Below, one piece after another: positions 1 through 5,532 of a stretch of 8,127 nt of DNA. The translations under genes were made by a program, and so were the position numbers. The first letter of the stretch is position 1, and each line of letters starts with the position of its first letter. This stretch comes from Candidatus Caccousia avistercoris (lineage in GTDB: Bacteria; Bacillota; Clostridia; Oscillospirales; Acutalibacteraceae), in assembly GCA_018715025.1 (NCBI GenBank), contig DVMK01000020.1:1-8127 (forward strand). The letters run 5' to 3'. Below the pieces are notes generated by a model, which worked only from the letters and a program-made list of their open reading frames with translations, had not been told where the DNA came from and made no database searches.

Positions 1-316
1 CATGTACGCCCTGCCCATGGACGCGGCCATGGGCGCTTCCATCGACTTTTCCGGGGAATGGGCCCCCGGCGGCCCCGCCTTCTACCGGTTCCGGTTCCAG
101 GTTTCCGGCGCGGCGGACACCTTCCTGGAGCTGCCCGGCTGGGGGAAGGGCTGCGTGCTGCTGAACGGCTTCCAGCTGGGGCGCTTCTGGGAAGTAGGCC
201 CGCAGCGGAAGCTGTACGTGCCCGCCCCCCTGCTGCGGGAAGGGGAAAACGAGCTCATCCTCTTTGAGTCAGAGGGCAAGCCCGGCAGCGCCCCCCTGTT
301 CACCGCAGAGCCGTAA
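1..316 (+). CDS. GH35 beta-galactosidase, C-terminal fragment (5' end outside the window)
   Basis: This is the last 104 or so residues of a longer protein; the reading frame is open at the left edge and ends at TAA 314-316. The segment WGKGCVLLNGFQLGRFWE (about residues 47-64 of the visible part), then GPQRKLYVPAPLL and GENELILFE, matches the C-terminal galactose-binding-like beta-sandwich of family 35 beta-galactosidases, where a 'GKG-x-V-x-(I/V/L)-NG-x-x-LGR(F/Y)W' stretch is highly conserved. Full-length bacterial GH35 enzymes are roughly 580-600 residues, so the catalytic barrel lies upstream. The enzyme would release terminal beta-linked galactose from oligosaccharides or glycans. No catalytic glutamate can be checked here. 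The in-frame ATG at 2-4 is not taken as the start, because the family signature continues from a larger protein. The gene ends 22 bases before a strong terminator. Confidence 0.9.
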   Translation, partial: MYALPMDAAMGASIDFSGEWAPGGPAFYRFRFQVSGAADTFLELPGWGKGCVLLNGFQLGRFWEVGPQRKLYVPAPLLREGENELILFESEGKPGSAPLFTAEP

Positions 317-337
317 CCTGCCCTTTCATACGCAACA

Positions 338-383
338 AAAGCTCCCGCCCTGCCATACAGACTGTAGGCAGGGCGGGAGTTTT
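338..383. terminator. Bidirectional intrinsic terminator between convergent genes
   Basis: A perfect 13-bp inverted repeat (CTCCCGCCCTGCC at 342-354, GGCAGGGCGGGAG at 367-379) encloses a 12-nt loop. It is flanked by AAAA on the left and TTTT on the right, which extend the stem with a G-T and three A-T pairs. On the + strand the stem is followed by a broken T-tract and would end the beta-galactosidase transcript. On the - strand TTTTGTT follows, so it can also end the kinase transcript that stops at 434. Confidence 0.93.
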
Positions 384-433
384 GCTGTTTTCTCTTATGA
401 TTCCGGTGGGCGGCTGGCCGCGCCGAACCCCCG

Positions 434-1504
434 TCAGAAGGCTTCGTCCTCCCCGGTGTGAAGGACGAAGTCGCAGCTTTCCGGAATATGGAAGCTGGAA
501 AAATATTCGTTTTCCAGGGGAATCCATTTCTGCTGAAACATGGCCCACCCCTGTTCCCCGTTCCTGGCAAGCACGCGCCGCTGCTGCTCCTGCGGGGAAA
601 GGGCGAAGAAGGCTTTCAGGTGGTACATGGACGCCCACTTGGGGTGCAGGCTGTACACGCCCTCCACCACGGTCAGGGGGGCGGCGGGCACCTGGGCTTC
701 GCCGGCATAGTCCCCCAGGCTGCAGTCAAACAGCCGGTAAGAGAAGGGCCGCCCCTCCTGCAGGGGAACCGCCGCCTCCGGCAGGAAGCGCTCATAATGG
801 ATGTTGCCCCCCGGCTGGGCATAGCGCTGGGGGGTGCGCAGGGCGGGGGGGAGGAAAAAGCTGTCCATGTGAATCACCGGCGCGCCGTACAGCTCTGCCA
901 GCAGGCCGGCGGCGGTGGTCTTTCCCCCGGCGGCGTTTCCCTCCAGGGCCAGCAGGGTGCGCTTCCCTTCCCGGCGGCGCTGCTCCAGGGCTTCCAGCAG
1001 GGGGGTGAGGGCCGGCAGGCGGCTGTCTGCCAGCCGGTAAGCGGGGGCGTAGGCCTGCCGGTACGGCTCGCTGTGGCTTGGTATGGGCCTGCCCGCAGCC
1101 TGGTATTCGGCCGCGCAGGCGGCAAAGGCCTCCCCGGAAAAGGGGAAGGCACCGGCCAGGGCGGCCTGGGCCGCCTCCTCCAGCTCCTGCCGGAAAAGCG
1201 ACTCCCCCAAAACCGGAAGGCGGGAAGCCTGCCGGAACAGGCGCTCTATCAGTTCCGGAGAAAACACCGCCTTCGCCCTTGCCAGGGAAAGGCGGCAGAA
1301 GCCGCCGCCCACCGGCTCCCACAGGGGGGCGGCCTGGCCTGCCGGGGTGCGGGCCAGCTCTTCCCGCAGGAAGGCACCGGCTTCCTCCCCCAGCAGGTGG
1401 CCGCAGCCGAAGGCCCGCTGGTACAGCAGCTTTACCGCGTCCTGGGGCTGCAGAAGCGGGTACCGGGCCGCGTGAAGCTTCAGGACGGAAACAACGTCAA
1501 GCAT
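434..1504 (-). CDS. Uridine-kinase-like P-loop kinase with an extra N-terminal domain
   Basis: A 356-residue protein. The C-terminal half is a P-loop kinase of the uridine kinase/phosphoribulokinase type: Walker A GNAAGGKT (189-196), an IHMDSFFLPPALRTPQRY segment (211-228; the Asp is expected to act near the phosphate acceptor), GGNIHYERF (232-240), a Walker B-like strand TVVEGVYSLHP (278-288), and a C-terminal lid-like region with RVLARNGE and FQQKWIPLENEYF (323-335). Residues 1 to about 165 form a separate region with FGCGHLL (32-38) and PSHSEPYRQAYAPAYRLAD (142-160). I recall similar stretches in clostridial proteins of unknown function but cannot assign a role. The ATG at 1504 was chosen because it overlaps the end of the transporter gene by 8 bases (ATGCTTGA), a typical translational coupling arrangement. 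An in-frame start 33 bases upstream would extend it further into that gene. Kinase fold: sure. Substrate: not known; nucleoside or vitamin are both possible. Confidence 0.88.
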   Translation of the reverse strand: MLDVVSVLKLHAARYPLLQPQDAVKLLYQRAFGCGHLLGEEAGAFLREELARTPAGQAAPLWEPVGGGFCRLSLARAKAVFSPELIERLFRQASRLPVLGESLFRQELEEAAQAALAGAFPFSGEAFAACAAEYQAAGRPIPSHSEPYRQAYAPAYRLADSRLPALTPLLEALEQRRREGKRTLLALEGNAAGGKTTAAGLLAELYGAPVIHMDSFFLPPALRTPQRYAQPGGNIHYERFLPEAAVPLQEGRPFSYRLFDCSLGDYAGEAQVPAAPLTVVEGVYSLHPKWASMYHLKAFFALSPQEQQRRVLARNGEQGWAMFQQKWIPLENEYFSSFHIPESCDFVLHTGEDEAF

Positions 1505-2021
1505 GGGCCAGCTTCGCCTTCCGCAGGGCAAACACAATCAGCGGGATGAACACGATCTGGATCACAATCCCGGGCAGGGCCGTCACAAAGGAGGCGGTGA
1601 GCCAAATCTGCAGGGAATAGCTGCCCGCCTGGAAAATAGCGGCGTTCACCACGCCGTACACCACGCGCCCGCACAGCATGGCCCCCAGCAGGGAGAGGTA
1701 GATGTCCCCCACCTGGGACTTGGTGTGAATCAGCCGGATCAGCAGCCCGGCCAGAAGGCCGTACACCGCCAGCTCACAGATCATGGAGGGAAGCACGGCG
1801 GCGGGGGGCATTTGGGTAATCAGGCTGGAAAGGGCCGGGGCCAAAACGCCGCAGGCAAGCCCATACACCGGGCCGCACAGCAGGCCGCACAGCAGCACCG
1901 GGATATGCATGGGCAGCAGCACGCTGCCCGCGTTGGGCACCACGTGGAAGGCCATGGGCAGCACCACCGCCAGCGCCAGGCACATGGCGGTAAAGACAAG
2001 GTTTCTGGTTTGGTTTCGCAT
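1497..2021 (-). CDS. ECF transporter S component (substrate-binding membrane subunit)
   Basis: A 174-residue, very hydrophobic protein with about five to six membrane segments (roughly residues 8-28, 38-60, 75-97, 108-130 and 143-166). The pattern LPMHIPVLLCGLLCGPVYGL (36-55), then PALSSLITQMPP (62-73) and ICELAVYGLLAGLL (81-94), is typical of the ECF_trnsprt family of S components. These bind a vitamin or related small molecule and dock on a shared energising module (EcfT with two EcfA ATPases), which is not encoded here. The substrate cannot be read from the sequence. The ATG at 2021 was chosen because it follows a GGGAG ribosome binding site and starts the family-like N-terminus MRNQTRNLVFTAM. 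The longer frame up to 2165 reads through the terminator of the leader RNA. The gene is translationally coupled to the kinase downstream. It is probably controlled by the leader at 2022-2251. Confidence 0.88.
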   Translation of the reverse strand: MRNQTRNLVFTAMCLALAVVLPMAFHVVPNAGSVLLPMHIPVLLCGLLCGPVYGLACGVLAPALSSLITQMPPAAVLPSMICELAVYGLLAGLLIRLIHTKSQVGDIYLSLLGAMLCGRVVYGVVNAAIFQAGSYSLQIWLTASFVTALPGIVIQIVFIPLIVFALRKAKLAHA

Positions 2022-2251
2022 AAGAAATTCTCCCTTTCTGAACATAAATGATGAAGGGTTCGCCGGGCGGGGCAAAAAAACAGGAAGACGCTTTCTTCCC
2101 CCTTCTGGGGAAGGAAACGCCTTCCTGGCATTGCGTTTGTCCCTTTTTCTGCATGGCGCAGCCATGCGCCCAAACCGCCGCGCCGCAGCGGTGCGTCTGT
2201 TTTCCCTTTCGCCTGGCTTCCTGCCGGCTTTCCCCGGCTTGTGCCGGAATC
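2022..2251 (-). promoter_or_regulatory. Structured 5' leader of the ECF-kinase operon; candidate riboswitch or attenuator of unrecognised class
   Basis: About 230 nt separate the predicted transcription start (near 2251) from the ATG at 2021. Read on the - strand, hairpins occur in this order: CCGGC-ACAA-GCCGG (2247-2234); ACCGC/GCGGT (2192-2174, loop 9 nt); a perfect GCATGGC-TGC-GCCATGC (2167-2151); then an intrinsic terminator (2125-2074). Between the first two lies an unpaired-looking, purine-rich stretch with AAAGCCGGCAGGAAGCCAGG and GCGAAAGGGAAAACAGACGC. I looked for the conserved cores of TPP, FMN, cobalamin, THF, preQ1, ZTP, lysine and glycine riboswitches by eye and found none. An upstream structured region followed by a terminator before an S component gene is the usual layout of ligand-controlled attenuation. 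That function is inferred, not shown. Confidence 0.55.
2074..2125 (-). terminator. Intrinsic terminator inside the ECF leader, with an alternative hairpin
   Basis: On the - strand, GGAAGGCG (2125-2118) pairs with CGTCTTCC (2090-2083, one G-U). An inner CTTCCCC/GGGGGAAG stem closes an AGAA loop, and TGTTTTTTT follows (2082-2074). It sits 52 bases before the gene start, so it would abort transcription unless prevented. The 5' arm can instead fold on itself as GGAAGG-CGTTT-CCTTCC (2125-2109). AAACGC just upstream can pair with GCGTTT in the same arm. Either fold would break the terminator, as an antiterminator should. Confidence 0.8.
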
Positions 2252-2257
2252 TTTTTT

Positions 2258-2286
2258 AGTATAAAGGAAAATCCGTGGTTTGTCAA
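2258..2286 (-). promoter_or_regulatory. Sigma-A promoter of the ECF-kinase operon
   Basis: TTGACA (2286-2281), a 17-base spacer and TATACT (2263-2258) lie on the - strand. This is a perfect -35 box and a five-of-six -10 box at the ideal spacing. The upstream DNA (2287-2335) is strongly AT-rich and could act as an UP element. The transcription start is expected near 2251. Confidence 0.9.
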
Positions 2287-2455
2287 GATATTCAAAAGTA
2301 ATATCGATTTATAAAAATACATATAGTATATTTTTGATGCTGCCAACTTTCCTTTGCCATACATTGCCGCGGCTAAACGGCAGGAAACGCCGCACAATAG
2401 AAAAGCGGCCGGACAAAAGCCGCGAAGCTTTCTGAAACGGAAGGAGAAACGCGCC
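2287..2455 (+). other. Divergent intergenic stretch and leader of the two small + strand genes
   Basis: The stretch 2287-2340 is AT-rich, unlike the surrounding DNA, and separates the - strand promoter from the small + strand genes. A + strand promoter should lie here, but none is strong. The best candidate is TTGATG (2334-2339) with a poor -10 such as CATACA (2358-2363). Between 2380 and 2440 are GC-rich short repeats, including GCGGC/GCCGC (2405-2423). No further gene is visible. Confidence 0.3.
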
Positions 2456-2653
2456 ATGCCACAGGGAATTCCACAGGGTCTTCTGTTCGCCATTGCGGAA
2501 AATCCCGCTGCGGCGGAAACGTTCCGGGCCATGGACGGCAGCGAGCGGCAGGCTTTTCTGCGCCGGGCGCAGAGCGCCGCGGGAAAGCAGGAGCTGCGCC
2601 GCATGGCAGACGCTCTGGCCGCCCGGGTGGAGGAACGTCCCCCCGCGTTTTGA
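2456..2653 (+). CDS. Small helical protein of unknown function (65 aa)
   Basis: An open frame of 65 codons starts at ATG 2456. It is preceded by AAGGAG (2441-2446) at 9 bases and ends at TGA 2651-2653. An in-frame ATG at 2354 lacks a comparable ribosome binding site. The product begins MPQGIPQGLLFAIAENPAAA and continues with a charged, helix-favouring segment (about residues 18-60, with MDGSERQAFLRRAQ and KQELRRMADALAARVEE) that could form two amphipathic helices. There is no signal peptide, membrane segment or metal-binding motif. The next small gene starts 21 bases after its stop, so the two are probably co-transcribed. I do not recognise the family. The strong ribosome binding site and lack of an overlapping gene support it as real. 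Confidence 0.7.
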   Translation: MPQGIPQGLLFAIAENPAAAETFRAMDGSERQAFLRRAQSAAGKQELRRMADALAARVEERPPAF

Positions 2654-2674
2654 ACACGTCCAAAGGAGGATTTT

Positions 2675-2845
2675 ATGGAATATCCGTTTTACCCCTTCGG
2701 CTACGGATTTATCCCTATAGTCCACGATTCCTCCCGGGAATATTTTGATTCCCTGCCGGAGGAAACCCAGCTGGCCCTGCTCCGCCAGGACATTACCGCC
2801 GGCGATTTCGAGGGGAAGCTGGAAGAACTGAGACAGAAGGAATAG
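2675..2845 (+). CDS. Small acidic protein of unknown function (56 aa)
   Basis: An open frame of 56 codons starts at ATG 2675, with a near-perfect ribosome binding site AAAGGAGGA (2662-2670) just upstream, and ends at TAG 2843-2845. The product opens with an aromatic and proline-rich segment MEYPFYPFGYGFIPIVHDSS (1-20). It continues with an acidic helix-favouring part containing REYFDSLPEETQLALLRQD (21-39) and GKLEELRQKE (47-56). No signal peptide or membrane helix is seen. A terminator begins 11 bases after the stop, so this is the last gene of the two-gene unit. The family is not recognised. The ribosome binding site, the terminator and the protein-like composition argue that it is expressed. 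Confidence 0.72.
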   Translation: MEYPFYPFGYGFIPIVHDSSREYFDSLPEETQLALLRQDITAGDFEGKLEELRQKE

Positions 2846-2856
2846 GGAACAAATGG

Positions 2857-2893
2857 AAAAAGCGCGAAGGCCCTAACGGCTTCCGCGCTTTTT
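2857..2893. terminator. Bidirectional terminator between the small genes and the exporter pair
   Basis: AGCGCG (2861-2866) pairs with CGCGCT (2884-2889), with further pairing between AAGGCC and GGCTTC around a short loop. AAAA precedes the stem and TTTTT follows it, so it can work in both directions. The stop codon of the - strand yjjB-like gene (2875-2873) lies in the loop, so that gene ends inside its own terminator. Confidence 0.85.
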
Positions 2894-3343
2894 CTCCTTT
2901 TGCGGGCGCAGCGCCAGCAGGTTGACCAGGCGCTGCGGCAGGGAAAAGACCAGCAAAATTCCCAGCGAAATGGCAACGGCGATTTTCAGCGTTTCAATCC
3001 CTTTGTCCGCCGCCGCGGTGTTCTGCCCCATAATGAAATAGTAGGCGGTGTAGTAAATGCCCGCGCCGGGCACCAGGGGGAATATGCCGCAAATCAGGAA
3101 AATCGTAATGGGTGTTTTCCGCGCCACGGCGAACACGCGGCACAGCACCGTAAGCACCAGGGCGGCCAGAAACGACGCCGTCACCACGCCCCACCCGGCC
3201 TGCACCGCGGCCAGGTAACACACCCAGCCCACGGCCCCGGTCAGGCCGCTGAACACATATTCCTTTCTGGGCACGTGGAACAGGACCGCGAAGGCCACCG
3301 TGGCCAGGAAGGAAACTGCAAACTGCACCATCCACTCCAGCAT
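2873..3343 (-). CDS. ThrE-family threonine/serine exporter, small subunit (YjjB-like)
   Basis: A 156-residue membrane protein with about four to five hydrophobic segments (roughly 5-23, 31-50, 53-72, 79-105 and 120-137). The signature CGIFPLVPGAGIYYTAYYFI (85-104) is the conserved PLVPG-x-x-(I/L)Y motif of the ThrE_2 domain. In many bacteria the ThrE exporter, one polypeptide in Corynebacterium, is split into a larger YjjP-like and a smaller YjjB-like protein, and this is the smaller half. It probably works with the product of the preceding gene to export threonine, serine or another small acid across the cell membrane. The exact substrate is inferred. Its ATG directly follows the TGA of the partner gene with no gap, so the two are very likely translated together. 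The C-terminus is strongly basic (QKEKKRGSR). Confidence 0.9.
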   Translation of the reverse strand: MLEWMVQFAVSFLATVAFAVLFHVPRKEYVFSGLTGAVGWVCYLAAVQAGWGVVTASFLAALVLTVLCRVFAVARKTPITIFLICGIFPLVPGAGIYYTAYYFIMGQNTAAADKGIETLKIAVAISLGILLVFSLPQRLVNLLALRPQKEKKRGSR

Positions 3344-4126
3344 TCAGGCCACCCCCACAGAAAAGCCCAGCAGGCTGCACATTTTCAGCACCGCGCCCAC
3401 CCCCAGGGCGATGCAGGCCCCGATGAGCAGCGCGTCGATGAGCCGGATGGCCCCCGACACGTAATCCCCGTTGAAAAAATCCCGGATGGAGGTGGTGAGC
3501 GCCATGCCCGGCACCAGGGGGATGATGGAGCCAATGATAATTTTATCCATCTGCCGGCCCAGGCCCGCCTGCAGCAGCAGGAAGCCGCACAGGGTGACCA
3601 GGGCGCTGGCCAGAATGTTGGTAACCATTTTCGACAGCCGGTACCGCCCCGCGGCGAACAGGAACAGCTGCAGCACAAAGCCGGAGACAAGCGCGGCGGC
3701 GCTGTCCAGAAGCCCGCCGCCAAACAGGAAGCTGAAGCAGGCCGAGCCCACCGCGCAGGCCAGCGCCTGCAGGGCAGGCGGGCTGTAGGGCAGGTGCTTC
3801 ACCTCTTCCAGCCGGGCGAAGGCTTCCTCCAGGGGGCAGCTTCCCGCCTCAATCTCCCGGGAAAGCTGGTTCAGCGCCGCCACCCGCCCCAGATGAGGGG
3901 CGGAAAGGGGAACGTGGCGCACCTCTGTGCTGTGCACCCTTCCGTCCTCGTCCACCGAGGCAAACAGCCCGTTTGAGATCACGTACACATGAAAATTTTC
4001 CGTGCGGTACGCCCGGGCAATCCGCTCCATGGTCTCCTGCACACGGAAAATTTCCGCCCCGTTTTTCAGCAGGATCTCCCCCACGGAAACCGTCAGCTCC
4101 AGCACCTTTTTCCCGTCTTCCTTCAC
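3344..4126 (-). CDS. ThrE-family threonine/serine exporter, large subunit (YjjP-like)
   Basis: A 260-residue protein with a soluble N-terminal domain (about 1-115) and four to five membrane segments in the remainder. The N-terminal part has GAEIFRVQETMERIARAY (23-40) and VYVISNGLFASVD (47-59). The membrane part carries IIPLVPGMALTTSIRDFFNG (201-220) followed by DYVSGAIRLIDALLIGACIA (221-240). All are hallmarks of the ThrE/DUF1212 family. The start is GTG at 4126, six bases after GGAGGT (4138-4133); no better ATG fits the family N-terminus. It is first in a two-gene unit with its own promoter. It lies just downstream of the threonine-consuming ilvA gene on the same strand, which suggests a role in threonine balance, although that link is inferred from position only. 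Confidence 0.9.
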   Translation of the reverse strand: MKEDGKKVLELTVSVGEILLKNGAEIFRVQETMERIARAYRTENFHVYVISNGLFASVDEDGRVHSTEVRHVPLSAPHLGRVAALNQLSREIEAGSCPLEEAFARLEEVKHLPYSPPALQALACAVGSACFSFLFGGGLLDSAAALVSGFVLQLFLFAAGRYRLSKMVTNILASALVTLCGFLLLQAGLGRQMDKIIIGSIIPLVPGMALTTSIRDFFNGDYVSGAIRLIDALLIGACIALGVGAVLKMCSLLGFSVGVA

Positions 4127-4182
4127 GTTTCCACCTCCGGCGGGGGCGATTCCCCCTTCTTCCCGTTCTCACAGCTTTTTCT

Positions 4183-4211
4183 ATTGTACCTCCTGCGGCC
4201 CGCCCCGTCAA
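4183..4211 (-). promoter_or_regulatory. Sigma-A promoter of the exporter pair
   Basis: TTGACG (4211-4206), a 17-base spacer and TACAAT (4188-4183) lie on the - strand, with one mismatch in each box. The start of transcription is expected near 4176, giving a leader of about 50 nt. That leader contains a small GGGGG-AATCG-CCCCC hairpin (4156-4142) close to the ribosome binding site. Confidence 0.82.
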
Positions 4212-4230
4212 TACGCCCGCTCACAGCAAA

Positions 4231-4264
4231 TCCCCCCGGCAGGCGGCGCCGCCTGCCGGGGGGA
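4231..4264 (-). terminator. Perfect 34-nt palindrome after ilvA, probable operon terminator
   Basis: TCCCCCCGGCAGGCGGC (4231-4247) is followed directly by its exact reverse complement (4248-4264), giving 17 bp with no spacer. In RNA the central bases would open as a loop. It begins 24 bases after the ilvA stop on the - strand. The tract after it is only ATTTGCTGT, so the U-tract is weak, but the stem is very strong. It also lies just upstream of the exporter promoter. Confidence 0.7.
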
Positions 4265-4288
4265 CTGTAGATATGGGAGGGAAAACCG

Positions 4289-5500
4289 TCACATCACTTT
4301 GCTGGTGCTGATGATTTTGTACCCGGCGCCGGAAATCGCGCTGCGGATCTCCTCCACGTGCTCGTGGTTCCTGGTTTCCATCTGAATGCTCAGGTAGCAG
4401 CCGTTGATGTCGGTGTCGGCGCCGCCGTGGTCATGGCGCACGTGGATGACGTTGCCGCCCCGGTCTGCAATGATGCCGGCAATTTCGCGCAGCTGGCCGG
4501 GCCGGTCCGCCAGCTCGATGGTCATGTCCGCCACGCGGCCGGCCTTCACCAGGCCGCGGGTAATCACCCGGGAGAGGATGGTCACGTCAATGTTCCCGCC
4601 GGAAATGAGGCAAACCACCTTTTTGCCCTTGATGTCCACCTTGTTGAACATGGCGGCAGCCACCGCCACCGCACCCGCCCCCTCGGCGATGAGCTTCTGC
4701 TCCTCAATCAGCGCCAGGACGGCGGTGGCGGTCTCGTCGTCCGTCACGGTCACCACGTCGTCCACATAGCGGCTCACCAGGTCGTAGGTCAGGTCGCCGG
4801 GGCACTTCACCGCAATGCCGTCGGCAAAGGTGGAAACACCGGGCAGGGACTCCACCGCCCCGTCCGCCAAAGAATTCTTCATGCTGGGGGCCCCGGCGGC
4901 CTGCACCCCGTACACCTTGCAGCGGGGGTTCAGGGTTTTGATGGCGAAGGCTATGCCGGAAATAAGCCCGCCGCCGCCCACCGGCACCATCACCGCGTCC
5001 AGGTCCGGCAGCTGATCCAGCAGTTCCAGGCCGATGGTGCCCTGGCCCGCGATCACATCCGGGTCGTTGAAGGGGTGAATGAAGGTGTAGCCCGTCTCCT
5101 TCTGCAGCTCGCAGGCCCGCTGGTAGGCGTCGTCGTACACGCCCTTCACCAGCTCTACCCTGGCGCCGTAGCTCTTCGTATTTTCCACCTTGGAGATGGG
5201 CGCCCCGTCGGGGATGCAGATGACGGCCGGAATTCCGCTGCGCTGGGCGGCCAGGGCCACCCCCTGGGCATGGTTCCCGGCAGAGCAGGCGATGACGCCC
5301 CGCTTCTTTTCCTCCTCAGAAAGCTGGGAAATCTTGTAGTAGGCCCCCCGGATTTTGAAGGAGCCTGTGTTCTGCAGGTTTTCCGTTTTCAGGTACACCT
5401 CCGCCTCCCGGTTGATCTTCGGCGCGCGGATGAGATCCGTGGTGCGGATGACGTCTTTCAGCACATAGGCGGCCTGGTAGATTTTATCAAGTGTGAGCAT
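4289..5500 (-). CDS. ilvA: Threonine ammonia-lyase (threonine dehydratase) with C-terminal ACT domain
   Basis: A 403-residue PLP enzyme that deaminates L-threonine to 2-oxobutyrate, the first committed step of isoleucine synthesis. The cofactor lysine is K49 in NTGSFKIRGA (44-53). Also present are the substrate loop SAGNHAQG (73-80), the phosphate-binding glycines VGGGGLISG (174-182) and SGGN (300-303). An ACT domain begins near residue 323 (VADMTIELADRPGQLREIAG) and runs to the end, so allosteric control by an amino acid, isoleucine or valine, is likely. The single ACT domain and length resemble the shorter bacterial form rather than the ~510-residue E. coli IlvA with its double regulatory domain. 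Start: ATG 5500, eight bases after GGAGGA (5514-5509). It is the last gene of the T-box-controlled ilvB-ilvN-ilvA unit, 32 bases after ilvN. Operon context favours the biosynthetic over the catabolic (TdcB) role. Confidence 0.95.
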   Translation of the reverse strand: MLTLDKIYQAAYVLKDVIRTTDLIRAPKINREAEVYLKTENLQNTGSFKIRGAYYKISQLSEEEKKRGVIACSAGNHAQGVALAAQRSGIPAVICIPDGAPISKVENTKSYGARVELVKGVYDDAYQRACELQKETGYTFIHPFNDPDVIAGQGTIGLELLDQLPDLDAVMVPVGGGGLISGIAFAIKTLNPRCKVYGVQAAGAPSMKNSLADGAVESLPGVSTFADGIAVKCPGDLTYDLVSRYVDDVVTVTDDETATAVLALIEEQKLIAEGAGAVAVAAAMFNKVDIKGKKVVCLISGGNIDVTILSRVITRGLVKAGRVADMTIELADRPGQLREIAGIIADRGGNVIHVRHDHGGADTDINGCYLSIQMETRNHEHVEEIRSAISGAGYKIISTSKVM

Positions 5501-5532
5501 GGCAATCGTCCTCCATTCCTTCTGCGGCCCGG

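Noticed and set aside
458..1549. Long open frame on the + strand opposite the kinase gene (363 codons)
   Set aside because: It is a Gly/Gln-rich shadow of the kinase gene, which has a clear Walker A motif and overlap coupling.
2022..2165. Upstream extension of the ECF S component to an ATG at 2165
   Set aside because: The extra 48 residues are basic, non-conserved in style and encoded by the leader terminator region. A good ribosome binding site precedes the ATG at 2021.
2234..2247. Clustered CCGGC/GCCGG repeats around 2225-2247 as a CRISPR or IS remnant
   Set aside because: The repeats are too short and irregularly spaced. They are better explained as RNA hairpin arms in the leader.
2022..2251. 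Assignment of the leader to a cobalamin, TPP, THF or preQ1 riboswitch
   Set aside because: The fragments GCCAGGAAGG and GCCGGCAGG faintly recall part of the B12 box, but the other conserved cores of these classes are missing, so no class was assigned.
2405..2423. GCGGC/GCCGC hairpin followed by TTTT on the - strand as a terminator
   Set aside because: The stem is only five base pairs with a nine-base loop, and no - strand gene upstream needs it.
2900..3976. Long open frame on the + strand opposite the exporter pair (358 codons)
   Set aside because: The translation is dominated by Gln, His, Gly and Arg, and it covers two genuine membrane protein genes on the other strand.
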